Source: Asterella californica
Taxonomy: Eukaryota; Streptophyta; Marchantiopsida; Marchantiales; Aytoniaceae
Direction: 5' to 3'
Length of the DNA: 64,000 nucleotides
NCBI GenBank assembly: GCA_036924285.1
Contig: JAYKYS010000004.1
Location: 22,724,001 to 22,788,000 of the forward strand
The position numbers were made by a program, and so were the translations under genes. Of this stretch, positions 26,501 to 38,100 are shown one piece after another; the stretch's first letter is position 1; each line of letters opens with the position of its first letter. The notes beneath the pieces were generated by a model. That model made no database searches. It was not told the origin of the DNA and saw only the letters and a list, made by a program, of their open reading frames with translations.

Positions 26501-26850
26501 TTGATTTTGAATCTAACTATTCAAGATACGCTTGAATTCAAATCAAATAAAAAGAATTTGAAACCAAACAAAAATTGACTAGTTATTTGAATCTTAACTG
26601 GTAAGAAAATGATTCACCTTAACAATCAATTTAAATTCGATTCTAGAAGTTTCAACTTGTAACTGAATAAAAAACCGTGAAACTATTTCAAACCAAAATC
26701 ACTAATGAATCAAATCATATCAAAACCAACCTCCTCTAACACGAGATTTAGTTGTATTAAGGTGCGTCAAAGCTGGAATTTTTTAGCAATATTCTTCCGT
26801 CACGATTACTAGTTACGACTGAGATAGAATGTCTCATTGTCACATCCTGA
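23512..26850. other. Gene-free interval with a perfect hairpin
   Basis: Frames at 23.6-24.8 kb have no recognised domain. From about 25.2 kb the DNA is strongly AT-rich. From 26.2 to 26.75 kb it carries many repeats of short words such as GAATTCAAATC and AACCAAAC. The only crisp structure is the perfect hairpin at 25981-26017. Confidence 0.5.
25981..26017. repeat. Perfect hairpin, 17-bp arms
   Basis: TCTTCACAAAAGTGTAT and ATACACTTTTGTGAAGA are exact reverse complements around a 3-base loop. It lies in AT-rich, gene-free DNA. It may be a very short fold-back element or a collapsed MITE. Confidence 0.9.
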
Positions 26851-27129
26851 GGTGCCCATAGAACTGACCGCGATCTCTCTCCGTTGGTCATAGTCTTGAA
26901 TGACAATACGGTTTGAATTTTTTATCTCCCTCCAAACATTCACTACTAGACAAAACTTTCGAACACCTCTCATAAACATCATACCATACTTTCTCGACAT
27001 TAGTATCTTACATTTCATATTTTTTGAAATCACTGGTGTATCTCCAATCGTCTCGACAGTGCATCATACTTTTACAACACATTGTTGTTTCAGAAAGAGA
27101 GCTAGGACACAATGACAATGGAGCTTGTT

Positions 27130-27850
27130 TGGATCTTTTGCTTTTGTGAGGAATAGGTCACGGCAATATGGTGAATTATACCACAAGAGTTATGGCAACT
27201 TTAGAATATAGGTTGCGGAACCAAGTGAAATAGTCCAATCAGGTGAAAAGAGCTCATATTGTAGATCAGTTTGTCGAAAGAGGATTTTCAAGTTGTGTTG
27301 GATTAATCGATGACACTTTATTCTCTCTTAGTCAGAGACCTAGATATGACAAAGAAACATATTTTGATAAAAAATAAATTATAATATAAACGCTCAAGTC
27401 ATATGTGATCATAAGAGGAAAATCTTGTACATATTATCAGATATGTTAGGGAGTTGTCAAGATTTAAGTTGCTTACGTAGATCTGATCTTTGGGAGTTTT
27501 TACATACCAAAAACTCTTACTTCAAGTCTCATCAATATTTGCTTGGAGATTCTAGATATTCACTTCTTCAACATTTAGTACTTTCGTTGGCATGGCTTCT
27601 CGAGATAAGGAAAAGAAATATTTTAAACCGTGTGTTGCACATGCTCGAGTGGCTAACGAGCACTCCATTGATAATTTGAAGTCAAGATGACAATCTCTCA
27701 AACAATTGATGATTCAATTGAAGACTTAAAAAGATAACGGATTTTTAGTCAAGTGGGATCTTCTATGTTGCACAACTTTTCTTTGAATAGAGATGAGTTG
27801 AGAGAAGCTGCCACTAGAAATCATCTATATTTTCAACGTTCTATATCAAA
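27130..27850 (+). pseudogene. PIF/Harbinger (HARBI1-type) transposase remnant
   Basis: Pieces of a DDE transposase appear in the right order across shifting frames. Around 27265-27360 is RGFSSCVGLIDDTLFSL, like the family's G-x-IDGTH region with the first catalytic Asp. At about 27405-27500 is DHKRKILYILSDMLGSCQD, which matches the stretch ending in GSxHD. At about 27530-27570 is HQYLLGDSRYSLL, like YLLGDxGYPL with the second Asp. At about 27635-27700 is HARVANEHSIDNLKSRW, like the ARxxxExxFGxLKxRW block with the Glu. Stops and frameshifts interrupt it, so it cannot make an active enzyme. These transposases cut and move Harbinger DNA elements, usually with a Myb/SANT-like partner protein. Confidence 0.7.
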
Positions 27851-28149
27851 ACAACTTGAATATTATGGATGTTCTGATGTTGGATGATAGTCCTGTAACA
27901 AATTCCACTAATCATCCTCCATCTTTTTCTCCGTTCACTACTAATAGTGATAGAGATAGATATTTGGAGACTACCTTGTTGCCTTGGCTTCTCCAATGGA
28001 GATACTGTCTCGAGAAAACACCTTCTTATGTTAGGACTCGATTCTCTATGATTTTTGCACGAGATCATTTTTCTGCACTCATAGATTATTGGGGTACAAT
28101 TAGTTTAGAGGAGCCTCATTTGATTATGGAGATCTGTTCCTCATGGTGA
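27851..28149 (+). other. Open frame of unknown origin after the transposase remnant
   Basis: A 97-codon frame contains PPSFSPFTTNSDRDRYLET and RDHFSALIDYWGTISLEEPH. I do not recognise it. It follows the Harbinger fossil on the same strand with no clear boundary, so it may be part of the same element or a captured fragment. Confidence 0.3.
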
Positions 28150-30267
28150 CAATATCCACTTCTTGGATCACCTGTAGATAATAAGTAGAAGGTATCATAT
28201 CTTTACCTCTGTACTTGTCTGGACTCTTCATATATAAATATAAATATATATATACATATGTTTTTCATGTGTACACAATGTATATTGTCTTCTACTCAAG
28301 AATAACTTAAGTTTCATAGGAAGAGAACTCCAGTTAACAAAAACTTTATTTCATCCTGAAAGAATGATAAATTGAGAATCATCGATTCATAACACCACCA
28401 ACTTGAGGATTCATGTCAAAACAGATTATTATCACTCTATTCTTTTGAACTGTGCTCTTGTATTTATATCACCTTCTATAGGATCTCTATCTTATCATGA
28501 TCATAAACTAGTTGTATGTATGTCCCGTCTTGTGCTTAAAACACATATCTTCAGCGAAGACCCTATATGCTTGTAAACTTAAAAGCTCAATAAACATTTC
28601 AACATAAAAGGAAAAAATATGAAATATGCATGAAAATAACATTAGATCATACAAATAAAAACCATAAGCCAAATATACAAAAGAGAAGATATGTGTTTTT
28701 GTTTGTCACTCCAATTGAGATGTAGTCCTTCTCTTCCATAGCACGTAAAAGCATTCATGTGCTAGCTAGAGTACGTGAAGTCTATATAATGACATGAAAC
28801 TTCTTCAAGCATATGTCAAGAAATGGTTTCACTCCATTACCAGCCACATACCATATCTGAGGTTTCTTTGTACTTTCTACCACGTACCATCTCTCACGGG
28901 CAGGCATCACTCATGCTCGTTTCTTCTCACACTCACAAGAAGATCATTCAGATCAAGGTTGAGATTTTTCCTACGCATGGCTGTAGGATTAACTAAGCAA
29001 AAATAAAACTCATAAGATCCATAAACAAGAGAGGGCTCTTCCTTAGCCATCTCAATCTCGTGTCAAAAAACCATCAGTTCCTCATTTCCTTCAGATAGGT
29101 CTATTCCAAAATAGTGTGTTCTTCTTTCCTAGAGATGATCCAAACAGACACCTCTCTCTCCTCCTCCCCCTCTTGAGTGAGATTTGATGAGTTTAGACAT
29201 ATTGAAGGGTTAGACTTGCATATCAACAAAACAACACGCATATAAGCAAGAAAAAAAATATGTGCATAAGCTAGAAATATAACATGAAGACAAAAAGTAA
29301 TAATATTTTACCTGTTCTCTATTGATCTCCAACTAGATATGCATATTCTCTAACATCCGCACTCTTCATCCACATCCATCTGACTCTTTGGAAGCATTCA
29401 AATATGATCCATCAAATGAATCAAGATCATACCCAACCAAGTCTAAAAATGCCTTACTAACTTCTCTCGACTCATATGCTTCTTCAAGGCTGAAATCTCA
29501 ATATCTAAAGAATCAAGGATCAACACAGTCGAGTCATAGTCTTCTGGATCTCCTCCACTTTAGTTTTTACTTAAAGGCCGAGATGTCTATGCACGTCTTT
29601 TGATCAACGGAGAAAAAAAAGTATATAGTTTTATGAGCTGTAACACTACATCATACTCACACATCCATAAGAAATACCTCTTTTTCTCCTCATCTCGTCG
29701 AGATGACCAATAAACTATCAAACTACATTTGACACTATATTGACGTAGGATTATCCTACTAACTGATAAAACAAATGCTTCACGACAAAGGTGACATCTA
29801 GCACTATCTCATGCCCTACTATAACTCGATGGGTCTCATCATTATACGAGCTGATAAACTAAATGCAAGAAGATATATGAAAAACCAACAAAACTTCATA
29901 CCACTAATCCAAAACTTCATATCACTCATTTATTTGAATGTCATAACACAATATTGCACAAACACTTATAGCAAAATGAAAGACAAATGAAATCAAAATA
30001 CCACTTACATCTGGACGAGGAAAGTCGAAGGAAAAGATGACCAATAACTCTAAACGGATTAATTCTTCTATCTCGTATAAAGCATTCTCCACCTAATCTT
30101 TCTGTACTCAACACCATTTAAGTTGAAATATTTCATCCTCTTGGGTGATAAATCGGAACAATGAAGATCCTTCTCTTACTTTCTCATGAGCTAAATACAC
30201 CCAATACTTAGTAACATAATATCTTCATCTATAAAAATACATAAAACAAATATTTAAGTCAAGGCCA
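28150..30267. other. AT-rich gene-free stretch
   Basis: No gene was recognised. There is a TA-rich tract near 28235-28260. The rest is unstructured AT-rich sequence on both strands. Confidence 0.5.
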
Positions 30268-30945
30268 TGGAAGAAACACTATGTTTTGCTGAGCATGCAA
30301 ACGAAACATTTGTTTCATCCATAGAAACTAAAAGTAATGAACGAAACACTATGTTTCACTTTACAATGTGAGCGAAATATATGATTCATTCTATAATGTG
30401 AGCAAAACATAATGTTTCACATCCGAGGCAATTCATAATGGACGAAACAACAATGTTTCGTCCATCTCGAATGTGAAACACCATGTTTCGCATCCGAGGT
30501 ATTTTACAATGGGTAAAACATGATGTTTCACTCAATCTTGGATGTGAAACATCATGTTTCGTCCACATGTGCTCTCTGGACAGAGTACAATGAGCAAAAA
30601 ATCACCAAGCAAGACTCGTGAAACATATGTTTCATCCATTGTAGGACAAAACATCATGTTTCGCTAACGTGAGCGAATTATTATATTTCACCCATTGTGG
30701 ACAGTTTCACCACTGTGAGCGAAATAAAAAGTTTCGTCTTACACATAGTGGGCGAAGCACTATGTTTCATCCACGTCATGACACCATCATGATGATGATG
30801 GTGTCATGCGTCGCTCATATTGCTACATGGTGGACGATTCACGTTGAATTGCTCATATTCGTGTGCAATTCATCATGTTTTGCATAAACCTTAGGGTGAA
30901 ACATAGTGTTCCACTCTATCTTAATGCATCGAAACGTGTTTCGTC
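30268..30945. repeat. Array of about 16 degenerate palindromes, core GAAACAnnATGTTTC
   Basis: Copies of a near-palindrome lie every 25-70 bp, for example at about 30272, 30302, 30342, 30372, 30402, 30441, 30473, 30513, 30544, 30617, 30644, 30670, 30717, 30751 and 30895, with a short GAAACGTGTTTCGTC at about 30930. The best copy (30439-30465) has 12-base arms, ATGGACGAAACA and TGTTTCGTCCAT, around a 3-base centre. Many copies are preceded by AATGTGAGC or AATGGAC and followed by RTCC. A separate palindrome, GACACCATCATGATGATGAT and onward, lies at 30780-30807. No coding sequence crosses it. It is not a CRISPR array: the repeat units are themselves palindromic, diverged and unevenly spaced. It resembles the internally repetitive arms of fold-back transposons, or a minisatellite. 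Confidence 0.85.
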
Positions 30946-31260
30946 TTATCCTCCAGAAAACAAACAGCGATATATACTATCATTCATACACAATTTCATT
31001 CCAACAAACAAACAAAGATCTACAACACATTCATCAATCAATTCATTGACACATTCATCTATCTAATCAAGTTCACTCACGTGCATCCACACTCAACCTT
31101 GCATTGCTCCGAGCTCCTTTCCTTCCTCCTCCACCACCACCTCTGGATGATCTAGCTTCTTTTGCTCCTCTGCATCTCACTCCTTAAACCTCTAATCTTC
31201 ATTACATCGATTTAAAAAATCGTACAAAATCTCAATCATTATCACAAATTCAAACAGCGA

Positions 31261-31436
31261 TCCCCATTCCACACTCCTCAATCCATCTCTCATCTCTTGA
31301 CCCTCACTCTAAACTCATCTCTTCCTCTCCTTCTCCGCTCCTCTCTCATCTCCTCCTTCTCTCTTCTCTCCTTTCTTGTCCTCTCCTCCTCCTCTCTCTT
31401 TCTCTCTCTCTCTAGACCCCTCCTCTCTCTTGATCC
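31261..31436. repeat. CT-rich low-complexity tract
   Basis: A run of TCTC and CCTC words containing a short CTCTCTCTCTCT core. It lies in gene-free DNA between the palindrome array and a decayed minus-strand frame. Confidence 0.8.
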
Positions 31437-31859
31437 ATGTGTTTTTGCACTAAGTTATTTAAAATAACAATTAATCAAGTACCTTTTTGTCTACACAAGT
31501 CTCACAATCACATAGAGTGTAAACAAGATACACCATATACAACCACCACATGAATGTGAACTCTTTGAAAGCTTTTATATTCAAAATCAAATTTCTAGTT
31601 ACATAGAACCAATGAAACAGAAATCAATTTTGATTTCATCTATATCTTTCCCAGCTATAATCATCTCTATGTATAAAGTCTTCTTTATTTTATTCACTTC
31701 TTGTTTCTCTGAGGATTCACGACACTTTCTCTTCTAGTCCAAAGAGGCTAATATATAATCTAAAAATACTTTATGTACTCCAATTTTTCTTTGAAACTAT
31801 TCTCGTATGCAAAGAGAACTGAAGTTCTTCTCCTAGAACTATGCGCTTCACTACTTCAA

Positions 31860-32560
31860 GCTTATTTAGAAGTCAGTTTCATCTCTCGATCTTGCTCTGA
31901 GATGTTATTTTCAGTATTATTTTGCTCTATTGTATCGTCTCCAACACCTTCCTCATCTTCTTCGTCATCTTCAATATCCGGTTCAACCTCTGATACGTCA
32001 TGGGATGCATGATGTAAAAAAACTTCATAAGAAATCTCCAATTGTTGATATGACATCGATTGTTGATAATCACACTATAAATCATCTATGTGTTCATCGT
32101 CATCCAAACGAATGATAAGATAAGAATAGTCTGATCCATCTTCATCATCATCTAAATCCAATGAAGATACAGCAAGAGGGTCGATGTTAGTTCTATTTCC
32201 AAACACAACATTCATACGATCAAAATGTAGAAAGAGCATTCAACTTCTCTTCGAAAGTAATACCGTTCATCATATTTGTCTCTGTTACACCTCCGCCGAT
32301 ACTATCTTTTAACTCTCACGCCTTCTTATACATATCGAGTATCAAACCATACATTTTTTCAGTTCTTCATTGGTGACTATAAGAAATCCGTCTAGTCCTG
32401 AAATCCGTGACGTCATGATATTGAAAGTAGTGGCTTTTGTCAACATCTTCCCGCACCTATCTTAGTTTTCCTACCAGCTCCATGTAACGATGCAAAATTT
32501 TATGGACCTTCCAAATAACTGACCCTTTTATCATAACTTGAAGCATTCAAACAGATTCTT
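31860..32560 (-). pseudogene. Decayed reading frame with acidic tail, possibly Myb/SANT-like
   Basis: Reading the minus strand from about 32550 to 31860 across frameshifts gives protein-like text: a basic part (HRYMELVGKLR, DVDKSHYFQYHD), then ILDMYKKA and KLNALSTF, then DRMNVVFGNRTNIDPLA and acidic runs (LDLDDDEDGSDY, DIEDDEEDEEG). A basic three-helix region followed by an acidic tail is typical of the Myb/SANT-like proteins encoded with PIF/Harbinger transposases. That match is by impression only. Stops make it non-functional. Confidence 0.3.
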
Positions 32561-32871
32561 CTCTTCTTAGAACTATTGATTGCTTTCAGATCTATGTTCA
32601 TGAACATTGTTCTCTCGCTCAAAAGACTACGATCATTGCGACTTTCTCATCTATCTACTTCTGATTCACATCTGTCGTTCTCGATAACCAGATCTATCTC
32701 AGAACTACAAAATGTAGATGTCGATGTCATGTCTATGACCTAAATGAATAATCCTCCCGCCAATTTCAAAATCACTCCATTGCAATGAAAATTCAGTGTG
32801 GTGCACAAAATCTAGGTGGAGCATTCATATCGACAACAGAAATCATTATCTATAGTAACAATTTCTAAGCA

Positions 32872-33087
32872 TCATAATTCAAAAAAGTTACGGTCAAGTT
32901 TGTAATCCCTCTCTAAAAGTCGCAAGTGTGGATCCAGTATCAACACAAATCTAGCCGTAGAACTTTCATCCAACAGCCATAACAAAATTATGGACTTTAT
33001 TCCTCTGGCCGTAAGAGAATCTTTCTTTGTAGCTTTGATACACCTTATTAGATTGTTCAAGATAGGACTGAATTGAATTACAACCAA
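32872..33087 (-). other. Short minus-strand frame with LDPHLRLL
   Basis: A 71-codon frame contains TARFVLILDPHLRLLERDYK. The LDPxxxxL pattern recalls the core of hAT transposases, which often reads like LDPRFKxL. No other hAT block was found nearby, so the call is weak. Confidence 0.25.
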
Positions 33088-33194
33088 CTTTCTTTCAAAA
33101 ACTCACAAAATTGAGTCAAAACCAAACAAACAACTTAACTAAGTTACATCTTAAACCATTTTCATAAACTTGAAATCAAACTGAAATATCTTTA

Positions 33195-33402
33195 ATTAGA
33201 ATTGTAACCAAACTAATTTATTCGAAACTGAATTATTTTAAAATATAGTTAAAGTACAATATTTTGTGCATAAAATCTAGAAAGGTTTTGGATGAGATTT
33301 CATTAGAATTGTAACCAAACTAATTTATTTGAAACTGAATTATTTTAAAATATAGTTAAATTACAATCTTTTGTGCATAAAATCTAGAAAGTTTTTGGAT
33401 GA
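33195..33402. repeat. Tandem duplication, 2 x about 107 bp
   Basis: Both copies start ATTAGAATTGTAACCAAACT (33195 and 33302) and end with a TTTTTGGATGA-type block. They differ at few positions. No coding content. Confidence 0.9.
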
Positions 33403-33958
33403 CTATCTCTAATCATGCCGTTGCATACAAAAGGAATAGAATCCTTGACCGATTCTTCGGTTGTTGATATGGCTCGCGTCATAGTTAGATCTAAGTGTCG
33501 CTCTCACGTCTATAATCGTACATAGGCGATACTACACGATAATGTTTTATTTCTAGATCGCATCTCTTATGGACCCTTAATTCAAACTTTTTCAGTGGCA
33601 AGTTTGTCGTATGGGTTTAATCAAGAGTCAGACCACGAGACAACAGAACATATCACCGCCAAAATTCAGAAGAATTTCAACACGCACTCTAAGAATAGGT
33701 TCACATCGTCGAACCTATTGATATTGAGCTTCCTCCATTCCTGTTAGTTGGAAATGCATATTTGTTGTATGGAACAATCGGATTGCAAAACATTGTGAAT
33801 AAAATCTACTCTTATTTTTTGGTCAAAAGTCAACTAACATGCTACACGTATTAATCTACTGTTATCTTACTTAGATATTATATCTACGATTCATAATCAT
33901 TTGATATTTATAAGTCATTTCGGTCAATATCTCATCAATTCTTGCCTCCTTGTTCTTG

Positions 33959-34345
33959 TAAATTTATTATCTAATTCTTTCGTTAGGAAATGTTAGATAA
34001 TAAATTTATGTTTAGTTTAAATTAAATGTATTTCTCAGCAGTCTCTGAAGTATATCTTTCCGTGTTCTCTTTATGGGTTATGTTCGGATCGCCTTGTAAC
34101 CCTATACGATTAATATTTATTTTATTTATTTTATTTATTTTATAATATGATATTATTTGATATGATACTTTTCAATATTTCTATTTCTTTTAGAACAGAA
34201 AACGTGCAAAAGTTCCCCAGAAGTTAATGTTGCATGCATTTGCACGCTTGTGTATGCAGGTAATATTACGTGGGACTTACTGAACTGGGCACTGTAATAA
34301 TTTCGCTGCCGCCACAAGGAGGAGATAGAACTTGGCGGATGGGGT
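33959..34345. repeat. Dispersed hairpin-headed repeat, copy 1
   Basis: It begins with a perfect hairpin: 16-bp arms TAAATTTATTATCTAA and TTAGATAATAAATTTA around an 18-base loop, 33959-34008. About 245 bp later comes GTGCAAAAGTTCCCCAGAAG (34204), then TTGCATGCAT, and finally GGCGGATGGGG near 34335. The same blocks in the same order occur at 55045-55760 and in part at 63330-63935. This copy lies just upstream of the MBD8-like gene's leader. Confidence 0.65.
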
Positions 34346-34359
34346 GAGTCAGGGCCGGC

Positions 34360-35159
34360 GGAGGGGAAAAGAGTAGCTGAAAAGGGCGAAAGTAAAGTCC
34401 GGCCTCTGAACTCTTAGATTAGCGGCAGGAAGGACGCAAGTAGGAAGAAATGCTCCTTCTGAACTGCGTCCTCAAGTTGGATGACCGTTTGGTTGAGAAA
34501 CGGGGAAGAGAGGGAGAAGTGGAGGAGAGTTGAGAGATGGGTGAGCTTAGGGAAAAGAGTCAAACCAGAACTGAGAAGAGAGGCGGACGGGCGTTCATCC
34601 ATGAGCATGAACGTCCGCCGATGGAGCAGGTGATGAAAGCTGCAGCCGCGCAGGTCCTCCGTAGGGACGGAGGTGACTTGCGAAAAAGACGCACAGAGTA
34701 GAAGAGGAAGGCATTTCTTCTTGTGTGGCTCCTCCTGTCTCAGTTTTTCCTCCTTTTTTTTCCCTCTTGCGCTCTCTCCTCTCTCGCTCGCTCGCTCTGT
34801 GTGTGTGGGTTTCAGTCTCTCGCTTTCCTCGAGGTGACGAGGAAGCTGAAGGCCAAAGCCAAGATAGTTTGACTGGTCTTTCGTCTGTCGGTGGTCGCTT
34901 TGTTGTTGACAGACAAGAGAAAGCATGGACGAGCGCGTGCGAGCACATCTTTTCCTCCTGTGTTTGGAGGAAAGCGGGAGAACCGATTCCCGAGGAAGAT
35001 GGTGAAGTGAGTGAGACGAGAAGAGCAGCGGAGGGAATGAATGAGCGAGAGAGTGAATGAAGGGGAATTGATCATGATGGAGAGCGAGCAAAGCAGGTGG
35101 TGCAGGTAACGGAAGGTCTTGTCGTCTGATGTTAAGGACAGACGCGCGCGCAGCGCATA
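34360..35159 (+). promoter_or_regulatory. Leader/promoter region of the MBD8-like gene
   Basis: GC-balanced sequence with CT and TCGC runs (34740-34810) leads up to the ATG at 35160. Several short upstream ATG frames are present (for example one starting near 34925), which could lower translation if transcribed. The transcription start is not identifiable. Long open frames on the minus strand across this region are chance products of the GA-rich composition. Confidence 0.4.
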
Positions 35160-38100
35160 ATGAGGGAGAGCACAAGAAGCATGGCTGCAGCTGCTGCTGT
35201 TAAGCATGAAGAACCAGCCGATACGAGTTGCCTCGATTTTATATCCCTGCCAATTATCCGGCTGGATGAATTCGACCAGGACGAGCTTCGGCTCTTGGCT
35301 CAGTATTCTGGCGACTTCCCGGACGCCAGATTCCAGAATATTGTGATTCCCAAGATAGATAGGCGGATTTTTAATGAGAGTGCTGGCAGTCGCAGGCAGA
35401 CTTATGGCAAGTGTTTTGCTAGCAGGCACTGGAACACGGTACCTGATAATGCCGATGATACAGCAAACGAAGAAGATTCGGAGCCTGCTAGGAGCCGGAG
35501 CAGGGGTCGTCTTCGCAAAGAGCAAAAGCAGCAGCGGAAGGTTAGTGTTGCTGAGAAGACCAGGAGTGCCAAGGCTGTGGCAAGGGTCATTGTAGAGAGA
35601 AAAGGAAGGCTCCGTTTCAGAGATACGGCCAACCAAGTTCGGAGTGAGGCGCGGGGTCAAAGCAGTACAGGCAGGAAAGTATCTTGGATCCGTATGAGGA
35701 GGCCTCCTTCGGCTGCATCAGACAGTAGTGATGAATCCGAGTGGACTGATTTGGCAGAGAAAGGTGCCAAGGCAACAGGTAGCGTGAAAAGGGGTAGACC
35801 AAAGAAGTTAGCTTCTAACGAAGTTTCTAGTGAGGGCCTTCAGCCGAATGGTTCGATCGATAATTCTAGGAAGAAACAAAAGCAAGAAATCGCCAGTCGA
35901 GTAGAAGAGGAATATGAAGAAGAGTTGGGTAGAAGGAAGCGAAAGAGACGAACCAGCGCAAATTATTCCGTTGGTTCCGAAGTCGTTGAGGATAGAGGAA
36001 GTAAGCGACGAGGTGCTATCCTTGGTCGGCATGGCGAAATTGACCAGAAGGACGAAGAAGGTAGAACGTATTTCGGGGAAGAAGAGCTGATGGAGACACT
36101 TAAGAAAATGGAAGGGAAGTGGTCATCGAGCCAAATGAAACGGAAGATAATCGACGCTACAGGCTTCCCGAAGGGTTGGACTGTGTTGGTTGGACTACGG
36201 CATACGAAGGATGGGCGCGCTTATTTTGACTATCGAGAATGGAGAAGGTCGGTTTTTGCCCCCTCGTATAATCACAAGGGCAAAAAGGTCATTGATCCGT
36301 TCGTATCATGGCTTTCGCTTTAAGTTTTTCCGGGAACATAGATGAGGAGCAGGAGAATCAAATCAGTTTCAATTGTTTTAGGATGTCTACCCGCCGTTTC
36401 TTCCAACAGTGGCTCCAGGTTTTTCGATGTGGAAGGTGCATCGTAAATTAAGAATAGGCGAGCACAGCACTAACTCTTTCCTTGTTGTTAAAATGGATGG
36501 TCTTTGTTAGTCCGGAGGGTAGAATATGGACTTCGTACAGAGAAGCGGCTGCGTATCTCATATCCACAGTTGGGAAGGATCCTTGCTTCAAGGGATTGCC
36601 ACTTCCCTCGGCTGGTCAGGAAGATGATTGTGAGCCGAAGGCGCTGATCGTGGATGGAGCTAGCCATGAGGCTGTGTATTCTGATCGTGACGAGGCTTTC
36701 AACAACGGCAGCTCCCTCGCAGCACTCTTAATTACTCAAGATGGTCAACTTTTCTTTGAGACGCAGACGGCAGGAGACCTACAGTCCGTGGAGCGCAGTC
36801 TCGAGGAAGACCTACAGGATTTGGAGCGCGGAGCTTGTGAGGCTAGCATTGGCAGCCTGCAATCAGGAGATCATGTAGATAAGTTCCTCAGAGTCTCCTG
36901 CCAATCAGATGATGTCGGGATCGGCACACAGGCTTTCGGTGGGCAGGTAACGATCAAGATGGATCCTTCCTGTGGGGCATATGGGGAAGGTAGTAGAAAC
37001 CCTTTGGACTCTGACGGGAACCTGAAAAACTGCCAGTCTGATTGTGAAATCCAAGATCTGGTTGTCGATAGCGTGCACGGCAGTGAGACAAAGCCGGAAG
37101 AATGTCAGTCAGCTCAAGAGGTTGATGGTAGTAAAACCCAAATGGATGGCGATACTCTTAAAACCGAGCCGGATGGTAGAGGCAACTCTAAACATCTGAA
37201 CATTGTTGGTGCAGCTTCCTGCTGCATACAAACTCTCGACCTTGAGCGCGGGCACATCTGTCATCTGTGTGACATGAGTTTCCCAACCTCGCTAAAACTG
37301 CGCAGGCACTTGAGGAGATCAAAGCATTTGAAATTTTTGAGCTGTGACGTTTGTGGGAAAAAATTCACTTCCATAACCCTTCTGTTGGGCCATCGTTTGA
37401 AGATGGGTCATCCGCGCACTTCCAAAGGAAACCTGAATCTCTCCCCTTTACCAATTGAAGTCTCGGATTTGGTGGCAAAAGCGAGCCAATCTGATATGTC
37501 TAATATTGTCCTAGGTCTACTGTCTGACGTCGATAGATCTGATGGAGGATGGGACGCAGACCAACCTTCTGTTCTCAAGCAGTCAACTAACAGGCCGTTT
37601 GAAACAGCCGGAGGAGCAGTAAAAGTTGTCCCACCTGTGCTGGAGAGTGTCAAGGGGGAAGTAGGAGAAGTCGCTCCAGTTCAGATGCCAGATGTTGTTT
37701 ACGAGTGCCAGACTTGCCATAAGATTTTCCATCATCAATCCAAGTTTTGGGGCCATATGAGCGTCCACTCGAGTAAGAAGGGAGGGGTGGGACTTGCGTC
37801 CCCAAAGAGCTCCAAAGGTCCCAGGACCCTACCAGTTCCAGATGGTGTGTATGAGTGCCACATTTGTCATAAGATTTTCCATCACCAGTCCAAGTATTGG
37901 GGCCATTTGAGCATCCACTCGAATAAGAGAAAGAAAGCTCCAACATCCAGTACCCTACTTGACCCTGAGTCTGAAAGGCTTGGTAGCAGGACGGTGGAGG
38001 AGCCGAAGCCCAGTGTGAGGGAGCTAGTTAGTGGCAGCAACGGAGTTGAAGTCAATCACACTGCATGTGTCAAGCAGCATGTTACAGACAGTGTGTTTTG

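Noticed and set aside
30268..30945. CRISPR array
   Set aside because: Units are palindromic, variable and unevenly spaced, there are no cas genes, and the DNA is plant nuclear.
34414..35660. Long minus-strand open frames (253 and 282 codons) opposite the start of the MBD8-like gene
   Set aside because: They lie antisense to a GA-rich leader and a well-supported exon, contain no domain, and reflect base composition.
37408..37946. Minus-strand frames opposite the zinc-finger exon
   Set aside because: They are antisense shadows of a duplicated coding segment and mirror its repeats.
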